Below are positions 32,299 through 38,734 of a stretch of DNA of 64,000 nt, piece after piece. The notes below the pieces were generated by a model that worked only from the letters and a program-made list of their open reading frames with translations, had not been told where the DNA came from and searched no databases. Origin of the DNA: Pseudomonadota bacterium. GTDB lineage: Bacteria > Myxococcota > Myxococcia > Myxococcales > Myxococcaceae. The position numbers were made by a program, and so were the translations under genes. The stretch lies in contig JAFAFL010000003.1 of NCBI GenBank assembly GCA_023423535.1, positions 1-64,000 of the forward strand, read 5' to 3'. The stretch's first letter is position 1. Each line of letters begins with the position of its first letter.

Positions 32299-33603
32299 AT
32301 GACCCGGATCTCCTCCTTCATCACCACCGCCCTCCCCATCGTTCAGCGGCTCGTGCAGGGCGCGGCCACCGCCGTGCAGCAGAATCCGGCGGCACAGCAG
32401 GTCGCGCAGAACGTGAGCAGCTTCGTGCAGCAGGTCGCGCAGAACGCCGCGAACCCCGCGCCCTGGCCCGGCGCGCCGGAGGGCAATCCCTCGGCCGCGA
32501 TCCTCGACGGCCTGCAGCGCGGCGCGAACGACGTGTCGGGTCAGCCGGCGCGGGTGGAGATGCTGCAGCGCGATCTGGAGCGGATGGGCTACCTCACCAT
32601 GCCGCCCAACACGCCGTACGGACACTTCGGCGAGACGACGCAGCGCGCCCTCGAGGCCTTTCAGCGCGACAACGGCATCGCCCCGCCCACTCCCTCGGGC
32701 GTGGAGGCGCAGACCGCGGCGGCGCTGCGCAACCCGAGACCGCGCCCCGGCTACGGCCCCGGCGAGGGCGGCGCGCCGCAGGAGACCTTCCTCATGGCGG
32801 AGGCCGCGCGCTTCTATGGCGAGCGGCTCGGGCTGCCGACGACCGGTGTCACGCGGGTGGACGACGCGCAGGTGCAGCATTTCGATCGCGGCAGCGTGGT
32901 GATGCACGAGGACGGGCGGCTCGAGCTCCTCGATCGCACCGGCGCGCCGATGTTCCCTCCCGCGGACTTCGACGCGGTCCGCGCGCGCGCCGGCAGCCAC
33001 ATGCTCAACCAGCTCGACGGCGATCCAGACGAGTCGAACAACAACTGCGGCTACGCCTCACTGCACATGGTGCTCAGCTACCTCGGCGTGCCGGGCTACG
33101 CGGTGCAGGGTGGAGAGGACGGCGAGTCCGCCAACTACGAGAACACCATGACCCTCCGCGAAGCCGGCGGGGACGGCACCGACGACAAGGGCTGGAGCAA
33201 CGCGCCCGGTCTCTACAACGCGGCGAGAGGGATCGACGGCGTCACGCCCTCCGTCTTCTCCAACGTGTGGAACGGCGAGCGCGCGACGGACGTGGCCCGC
33301 ATGAAGCTCGCCTTCCTCGACGGCTCGCAGCCCACCGGGTTCGTCGTCGCCGGCCGACCCTTCCTCGGCTGGGGAAACAGCGGCTTCGAGGGCGACTACA
33401 CGCGCGTGAGGGCCGGCGATGCGTACAACGGCGGTCACTACGTCGCGGTCGTCGGCTACGACGCTGCGCGCGATCGCTTCCTCGTGATGGATCCCATCGC
33501 GGACCGGCCCATCGAGGTCAGCAGCGAGCAGCTGGAGCGCTACCTCGAGGACCAGAACGTCAGCACCGGAGAGGTCCTGCAGCTCCGCTACAGCGCGCCC
33601 TGA
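32299..33603 (+). CDS. PG-binding domain plus papain-like (C39-type) cysteine peptidase
   Basis: A 434-residue protein. After about 60 residues of Ala/Gln-rich N-terminus comes a PG_binding_1-type domain (about 85-145, ARVEMLQRDLERMGYL...GHFGETTQRALEAFQ). The C-terminal 190 residues hold a papain-fold catalytic set: Cys250 in NNNCGYASLHM, His380 in GGHYVAVVGYD and Asp398 in FLVMDP. This is the pattern of C39-like and 'peptidase C39-like family' enzymes. The N-terminus has no clear signal peptide. It could cut stem peptides or isopeptide bonds in a wall; a secretion-system effector role is a possibility. No immunity gene is evident next to it. Confidence 0.8.
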   Translation: MTRISSFITTALPIVQRLVQGAATAVQQNPAAQQVAQNVSSFVQQVAQNAANPAPWPGAPEGNPSAAILDGLQRGANDVSGQPARVEMLQRDLERMGYLTMPPNTPYGHFGETTQRALEAFQRDNGIAPPTPSGVEAQTAAALRNPRPRPGYGPGEGGAPQETFLMAEAARFYGERLGLPTTGVTRVDDAQVQHFDRGSVVMHEDGRLELLDRTGAPMFPPADFDAVRARAGSHMLNQLDGDPDESNNNCGYASLHMVLSYLGVPGYAVQGGEDGESANYENTMTLREAGGDGTDDKGWSNAPGLYNAARGIDGVTPSVFSNVWNGERATDVARMKLAFLDGSQPTGFVVAGRPFLGWGNSGFEGDYTRVRAGDAYNGGHYVAVVGYDAARDRFLVMDPIADRPIEVSSEQLERYLEDQNVSTGEVLQLRYSAP

Positions 33604-33672
33604 ACCGGAGGCGCGCGCGCCGGTGGACGCAAAGCTGCGCGGCCCCGGACCGGTCAGTAGAGTGGCCCTCCT

Positions 33673-35469
33673 ATGCCGCCGATCCGGCTGGAGGGCGAGA
33701 CCCTTCTCCGCTCCGACATCTGCTCCGCGTGGACGCTCGTCGCCGACACCGAGCGGCAGAACCGGCTCATCGGGCTCGGGCCGTTGCAGGTCTCGTCGGC
33801 CGCCGGCAGCGCGGGCGCGGCGCGCTTTCTCGTGCGCTCGCGGCTCGGGGGTTTCGCGGTCGAGTGGGAGGACCTTCCCACCGAGTTCATCCGCTACGAG
33901 TGGTTCCGCATCCGCCGCCGCTTTCGCGCAGGCCCGCTGCGTTCGCTGGAGGTGGAGGCGCGGCTTGTGCCCGAGGGCTCGGGGACGCGGCTGCACCTCG
34001 CGCTGACGCTCGATCCGAAGGGCGCGTTGATGCGGCCGCTCGCCTTCGTCAGCGGACGCAGATCGCTGAAATCGATGCTCGCGCTGACCGAGGCGCTCGA
34101 CCGCGGCGGCACCGGCGCGTTGCACGCGGTGGACGCCACCAACCCCGTCTCGCTGGAGGCGCTGAACCGCGGACGCGCAGCGTTGAGGAGTGCCCTGCCG
34201 GAGGAGCTGCGCGCGCTCGGCGACCGGCTGTGCGACTTCATCCGCGACGCGCCGGACCACGCGCTGGTGCGGGTGCGTCCCTTCGAGCTCGCGCACGACT
34301 GGGCGGTGCCACAGGACGCGCTGCTGCACGTGTGCCTCGTGGCGGTGGTGGAGGGCCTGCTGGAGCTCTCGTGGGACGCGCTCTGTCCCTCCTGCCGCGG
34401 GCCCTCCGAGCGCGTGACGAAGCTCTCGGAGGTCACGCAGCACGCGGAGTGCACGCTGTGCGATCTCCGCTTCGACGTGACGCTCGACGAGTCGCTGGAG
34501 GCCACCTTCACCACCTCCGCCTCGGTGCGCCGCGTGGATCCGGGACCGTTCTGCATCAGCGGCCCGTCGCGCCTGCCGCACGTGGTCAGCCAGCAGGTCT
34601 TGCCGAAGGCCGCGGCGGTGACCTTCGTCGCGCCGAAGGAGCCCGGCCGCTACCGCCTCTTCCTCCGCGGCGGTGAGACGCTGCCGGTGCGCGTGGCCGA
34701 AGGCGGCGAGGCGCGCGCGGTGTTCAGGCCCGGCTCTTCGCCGGTGCAGGTCCGTCCGGGCGCAACGCTGGAGATTCCGCCGCGCGGCGAAGAGACGCAC
34801 GTGAAGCTCGAGCACCTCGAGTGGGCGAGCCGCGCCGCCACCGCGCACCACCTCGCGCTCACGCCCGCGTTCCGACGCCTCTTCGCGCGCGAGGCCCTGC
34901 AGCCCGGTGTCGCGCTGGCGGTGAAGCGGGTGGCGCTGCTCTTCAGCGACCTCACCGGCTCCACCGCGCTCTACACGCGGGTGGGCGACGCGGTGGCGTT
35001 CGGCGTGGTGCAGTCCCACTTCGAGCTGCTCTTCGCGGTCGTCGAGCGGCACGGCGGCACGGTGGTGAAGACGATCGGCGACGCGGTGATGGCGGCGTTC
35101 GGCGACGAGCTCTCCGCGGTGCGCGCGGCGCTCGACATGCAGCGCGCGTTCGGGCCTTTCGCGGAGCGCGGCGGCGTGCTCGGCGCGGACGCACTGAAGA
35201 TCGGCGGTTACGCGGGGCCCTGCTTCGCGGTCAGCGCCAACGGGACGCTCGACTACTTCGGCCAGAGCGTGAACATCGCCGCGCGGCTGCAGGGCGCGGC
35301 CGGACCGGGCGAGATCGTGCTCCCCGCATCGCTCGCGGAGCGCGCCCAGGCGAAGGGCCTGTTCGAGGCCAACGAGCTCGGCGCGCCCTTCCCCGCCACG
35401 TTGAAGGGGCTCGACGCGCAGTTCCACGCGGTGCGCATCACGCTCTCGGACGTCACCCGCCGCAGGTGA
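33673..35469 (+). CDS. Class III adenylate/guanylate cyclase with SRPBCC and zinc-ribbon regions
   Basis: A 598-residue protein. The C-terminal 180 residues are a class III cyclase domain with metal-binding Asp426 (LLFSDLTGST) and Asp470 (VKTIGDAVMAAF), substrate Lys466 and the NIAAR motif of the transition-state Asn/Arg. Residues about 1-130 have the pattern of an SRPBCC (START-like) ligand pocket. The middle contains a zinc-ribbon-like CPSC...CTLC quartet (238, 241, 260, 263) inside a DUF5939-like domain. It is cytoplasmic and lacks membrane segments. Nucleotide specificity (cAMP or cGMP) is not determined. The gene overlaps the expansin stop by 17 bases on the opposite strand. Confidence 0.85.
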   Translation: MPPIRLEGETLLRSDICSAWTLVADTERQNRLIGLGPLQVSSAAGSAGAARFLVRSRLGGFAVEWEDLPTEFIRYEWFRIRRRFRAGPLRSLEVEARLVPEGSGTRLHLALTLDPKGALMRPLAFVSGRRSLKSMLALTEALDRGGTGALHAVDATNPVSLEALNRGRAALRSALPEELRALGDRLCDFIRDAPDHALVRVRPFELAHDWAVPQDALLHVCLVAVVEGLLELSWDALCPSCRGPSERVTKLSEVTQHAECTLCDLRFDVTLDESLEATFTTSASVRRVDPGPFCISGPSRLPHVVSQQVLPKAAAVTFVAPKEPGRYRLFLRGGETLPVRVAEGGEARAVFRPGSSPVQVRPGATLEIPPRGEETHVKLEHLEWASRAATAHHLALTPAFRRLFAREALQPGVALAVKRVALLFSDLTGSTALYTRVGDAVAFGVVQSHFELLFAVVERHGGTVVKTIGDAVMAAFGDELSAVRAALDMQRAFGPFAERGGVLGADALKIGGYAGPCFAVSANGTLDYFGQSVNIAARLQGAAGPGEIVLPASLAERAQAKGLFEANELGAPFPATLKGLDAQFHAVRITLSDVTRRR

Positions 35470-36328
35470 GCGGGAACTGGGCCGCGCCGGTGAAGACGGT
35501 GCCGGGCGCCCGGGTCACCGCGAGGTCTTCGAGCACGTGCCCGTGCACGTCCGTCACCCGGAAGCCGATCTGCGAAGGGAGCGGACCGCTGGTCGAGGTG
35601 TACGTGAACGCGTTGTAGCTCTGCCGCTGCAGCTCCACCCACGCGCCGCCGGGTGACGCGCGGAGCTCGAGCTTCGAGATCGGCTGCGCGTGGTTCCACA
35701 CGGTGACCTGCACGTACCAGTCGTTGCTCCCGGACGAGAACCGGTACTCCACGTTCCCCGAGTCCGCGCACGCCACCGGCGTCACCGTCACGTCGATGCG
35801 TCCGGCCGCCGCCGGTGCGAGCGCTTCGAAGGCGGCGCGGCTGAGATCCACGTGGCTCGCGTCGCACTCCGGGCACTGGTCCGCCACGCGCACCCGCACC
35901 GTCCCCCCGTCGGGCCCGGTGACGTCGAGGCAGCTGCCACATGCCGCCGAACCCGCCCAACGCGTGGGCCCCACTGCTGCGAAGTTCGTGAAGGAGAGCG
36001 GCACCGAGCACGCGCCGACCGACGACGAGGTGGCGTCGTACCAGGTGGCCTGGCCGGTGAAGGTCGGCCCGAGATCGCAGGGCATGGACATACCCGCGTC
36101 CCCTTCCGTCATGCCCGCATCGCTCGAGCCGCCATCTTCGGTGCCGGCGTCTTCCCCTCCCGCGTCCGTCGCGCCGGCGTCGGAGGGGACGATCACCTCG
36201 GCGTCGGAGCCCCCACCATCGGAGGTCCCTTCGTTCTTCGAGCCGCACGCGGCGGCCGTCAGCGTGAGCACTGCAACGAGCGCGGCGGACCGCAACGGCG
36301 AGAAGGGGAAGCGTGATGACCGGGACAT
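35453..36328 (-). CDS. Bacterial expansin lipoprotein
   Basis: A 291-residue lipoprotein. The signal peptide (MSRSSRFPFSPLRSAALVAVLTLTAAAC) puts the lipid Cys at about 28, and an Asp/Gly-rich linker of about 70 residues follows. Residues about 110-205 are the D1 double-psi beta-barrel (GQATWYD, then AACGSCLDVTGPDGGTVRVRVADQC and ASHVDLSRAAFEALAP), with the catalytic-type Asp in both ADQC and HVDLS. The remaining 85 residues form D2 (WYVQVTVWNHAQPISKLELR). This is the bacterial expansin (EXLX1-type) architecture, which loosens plant cell wall without hydrolysis. GGAGG stands 6 bases before the ATG. It is an unusual find outside plant-associated bacteria. Confidence 0.85.
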   Translation of the reverse strand: MSRSSRFPFSPLRSAALVAVLTLTAAACGSKNEGTSDGGGSDAEVIVPSDAGATDAGGEDAGTEDGGSSDAGMTEGDAGMSMPCDLGPTFTGQATWYDATSSSVGACSVPLSFTNFAAVGPTRWAGSAACGSCLDVTGPDGGTVRVRVADQCPECDASHVDLSRAAFEALAPAAAGRIDVTVTPVACADSGNVEYRFSSGSNDWYVQVTVWNHAQPISKLELRASPGGAWVELQRQSYNAFTYTSTSGPLPSQIGFRVTDVHGHVLEDLAVTRAPGTVFTGAAQFPLTCGG

Positions 36329-36400
36329 GGGTGACCTCCAGCCGCCGACTCTACGCGGGGTTCGGGGGCAGGAAGCGCGTCCGCAGCGGCCCTCAGTTTC

Positions 36401-36414
36401 CCGAACACTGTTTG
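36401..36414. promoter_or_regulatory. Operator-like motif upstream of the tetR gene
   Basis: CCGAACACTGTTTG, with an imperfect dyad around AACA-C-TGTT, stands 34 bases before the tetR ATG and overlaps the -35 box TTGACA (36412-36417). An identical 14-mer lies in front of the next gene at 37132-37145. TetR-family autoregulation is usual, so I read both as binding sites of the neighbouring regulator. Confidence 0.7.
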
Positions 36415-36441
36415 ACAACTACCGGACTGCGGGCGCAGACT
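36412..36441 (+). promoter_or_regulatory. Candidate promoter of the tetR gene, possibly leaderless
   Basis: TTGACA at 36412-36417 is followed after 18 bases by CAGACT at 36436-36441, a weak -10. A transcript from here would begin within a few bases of the ATG at 36449, and no Shine-Dalgarno sequence precedes that ATG. A leaderless mRNA is therefore plausible. Confidence 0.45.
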
Positions 36442-36448
36442 GCCGGGC

Positions 36449-37069
36449 ATGTCGAAGGAGCGGGAGAAGGATTCGCCGGCCACGCGTCGGGGTGCGCGGA
36501 ACCGCGCGGCCATCCTCTCCGCGGCGCGGGAGCTGATCCTCGAGCAGGGCGTGGACGCGGTGTCGCTGCGGCAGATCGCGGCGCGCGCGGACTACAGCCC
36601 GGCGGCGCTCTACGAGTACTTCCCCAGCAAGGAGGCGCTGGTGGCGGAGCTCGCGCAGGTCGCGGGTGATCGCTTCCGCCGAGCGCTGGAGATGGCGAAG
36701 GGCAAGACGCCGCTGGAGCGGCTCGAACGCCTCGCGGACGCCTACCGCACCTGGGCCGTCACCAACCCCGACGACTATCTGCTCGCCTTCGGCCGTCTCC
36801 CGAGCAAACGCACAAAATCCTCACAACCGGTAGAGGGCAGCGCCTTCGGCATCGTGCAGCGCGCGGTGGAGGAGGCGCTCGCCGCCGGTGCGCTGCAGCC
36901 GGTGCCGGGACTGGGTGCGCACGAACTGACCTACGGCTTGTGGGCGCTCGTTCACGGCCAGGTGATGCTCCAGCTCACCCACCTGAGCGGCTTCGAAACC
37001 GACTTCTCATCGATGGACCGCGCGCTCGTGCAGCGCTTCCTCGCCGGCCTCGCCCGCCGCGATTCCTGA
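36449..37069 (+). CDS. TetR-family transcriptional repressor
   Basis: A 206-residue regulator. The N-terminal helix-turn-helix spans about residues 14-62 (RNRAAILSAARELILEQG, then VSLRQIAARADYSPAALYEYF), typical of TetR. The ligand-binding domain (65-206) shows no conserved motif beyond a TetR_C-type WALVHGQVMLQL near the end. The start ATG has no ribosome-binding site and lies next to a promoter with an overlapping operator. An identical operator precedes the amidohydrolase gene 60 bases downstream, so this repressor probably controls itself and that gene. The inducer is unknown but may be the amidohydrolase's substrate. Confidence 0.92.
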   Translation: MSKEREKDSPATRRGARNRAAILSAARELILEQGVDAVSLRQIAARADYSPAALYEYFPSKEALVAELAQVAGDRFRRALEMAKGKTPLERLERLADAYRTWAVTNPDDYLLAFGRLPSKRTKSSQPVEGSAFGIVQRAVEEALAAGALQPVPGLGAHELTYGLWALVHGQVMLQLTHLSGFETDFSSMDRALVQRFLAGLARRDS

Positions 37070-37108
37070 CCGCCCCTCCCTCGCCGAACCACACCCGAGG
37101 TCATCCTC

Positions 37109-38734
37109 ATGTCCCCTGCTCACGACCTTCACCGAACACTGTTTGGATTCCGCCTCATGTCTGGGCCTTTTCTGCTCCTCGTCGCCCTCGTCGTGCTCGC
37201 CGCGGCGCTGCTCGCGGTCGCCGGTGCCTCCGGCTGCAGCCCTGCCTTCAAGGCCTCGCGACGCGTCGAGTCGCCGCCCGACTTCGCGCCCCGCCGCGGC
37301 ATCGTCTCCGAGCCGGTGGACGAGCCACTCCTGTTCGCAGACGTCGCGATCTGGCGCGACGGGCAGGCCCATTCCGGCCGCTACGTGCACGTGGAGGCCG
37401 GGAAGATCGTCTCCGTCACCACGACTCCGCCCGCGCAGTTCGAGGGCCGCGTGATCGACGGCCGCGGGAAGACGCTCATCCCCGGGCTCATCGATTCGCA
37501 CCTGCACCTGCTCTACGACAGCGGACCGGACCTGCTCACCCGCGGAGACGCGCTCATCTCCGGCTGGGTGGAGAAGACCGCGCGCGGCAATCGGGTGCCC
37601 GACGAGGTGTACGCGCGGGGCGAGCTCCGGCTGCTCGCGGGCGTGACGACGGTGCGCGTGCTCGGCGACGGGATGTACTCGCTGCGCTACCGGGACGAGA
37701 TCGCCCTTGGCCTGCGGGTGGGGCCGCGCGTGCTCACCGCGGGCCTGCACGTGAACGGGCCGGCGGGCTACGTCACCGGCGGCATCGGCGCGAAGGTGCC
37801 TGCGGAAGACCAGCCTCACGTGGCGGTGGAGCTGCGCGACTTCAGCGAGATCGCACCGAAGCTCACCGCGCTGCTCGACACGGGCGTGGACGTGATCAAG
37901 CTCGCGACGACGCACGGCGACCTCGGCTTCCACGACGCGAAGCCCGACCTGCCAGAAGAGTGGGTGCGCGAGATCGTCCGCGTCTCGCACGCGCGCGGCG
38001 TGAAGGTGACGGCGCATTCCTACGGGCTGGAGGGCGACTGGGCGGCGGTGCGCGGCGGCGTGGACGGGATCGAGCACCTCGTGAACGTGCCGCGGCCGCT
38101 CGAACAGGACCTCGTCGCCGCGATCAAGGCCGCGGACATCGCGGTGTGCCCCACGCTCAGCGGCTCCGCGCACAGCGTGCACAAGGCGCTCACGCAGCCG
38201 CAGTGGCTCAACGACGACAGGGGCGTCGCCTCGCACGTCTCACCCGAGACGCGGAAGGACATCCTTCGGACGGTGGCGGTGATGCAGCTGCCGGGCTTCA
38301 CCCGCTTCGCGCTCGGCGAACCGGAGGCGGAGGCGAAGTGGGCGCACTGGCACGCGCAGTCGATCGCCAACACGCGCAAGCTTCACGAGGCCGGCGTGCG
38401 GCTCATCTTCGGGACCGACGCGCCGTTCGTGATGGGGAACTTCTTTCACTCGGTCGGCAACGAGATCGAAGCGCTGCGCCTGGCGGGGATCGGCGACGCG
38501 GAGATCCTCGAGATGGCGACGACCCGCGCGGCCGACGCACTCGGGCTCGCGCAGACCGCCGGCCGGATCGAAGAGGGGCTCGAGGCGGACCTCGTGCTCC
38601 TCCCCCACTCACCCGACAGCGACCTGAAGGGCGCGCTGGAACAACTGGAGCTCGTCGTGGCGCGAGGCCGCGTCGTTTACCAGCGCGTCAGCGCAGACGG
38701 CACCGCAGCCGAAGCTACAGCCCGCGCCCCATGA
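37109..38734 (+). CDS. Metal-dependent amidohydrolase lipoprotein
   Basis: A 541-residue amidohydrolase-superfamily protein. Metal-binding elements are HLHL (131-134), a later VIKL Lys that can be carbamylated, TAHSYG, GIEHL and FGTDAP. The N-terminus is a hydrophobic stretch ending in GASGC (Cys43), a lipobox. Two starts are possible: ATG 37109 (used here) with GAGG 9 bases upstream, or ATG 37157 (MSGPFLLLV), which puts the signal peptide at the very N-terminus but lacks a ribosome-binding site. In the first case the TetR operator (37132-37145) lies inside the first codons and would act by blocking elongation. Likely imidazolonepropionase-, prolidase- or arylamidase-like; substrate unknown. 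It converges with the PBP1A gene (20-bp overlap). Confidence 0.85.
   Translation: MSPAHDLHRTLFGFRLMSGPFLLLVALVVLAAALLAVAGASGCSPAFKASRRVESPPDFAPRRGIVSEPVDEPLLFADVAIWRDGQAHSGRYVHVEAGKIVSVTTTPPAQFEGRVIDGRGKTLIPGLIDSHLHLLYDSGPDLLTRGDALISGWVEKTARGNRVPDEVYARGELRLLAGVTTVRVLGDGMYSLRYRDEIALGLRVGPRVLTAGLHVNGPAGYVTGGIGAKVPAEDQPHVAVELRDFSEIAPKLTALLDTGVDVIKLATTHGDLGFHDAKPDLPEEWVREIVRVSHARGVKVTAHSYGLEGDWAAVRGGVDGIEHLVNVPRPLEQDLVAAIKAADIAVCPTLSGSAHSVHKALTQPQWLNDDRGVASHVSPETRKDILRTVAVMQLPGFTRFALGEPEAEAKWAHWHAQSIANTRKLHEAGVRLIFGTDAPFVMGNFFHSVGNEIEALRLAGIGDAEILEMATTRAADALGLAQTAGRIEEGLEADLVLLPHSPDSDLKGALEQLELVVARGRVVYQRVSADGTAAEATARAP
37132..37145. promoter_or_regulatory. Second copy of the TetR operator motif
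   Basis: The 14-mer CCGAACACTGTTTG recurs exactly, 63 bases after the tetR stop. It lies 12 bases before the ATG at 37157, or inside the reading frame if the gene starts at 37109. Exact repetition of 14 bases in the two promoter regions supports a specific role for the encoded TetR protein. Confidence 0.7.
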
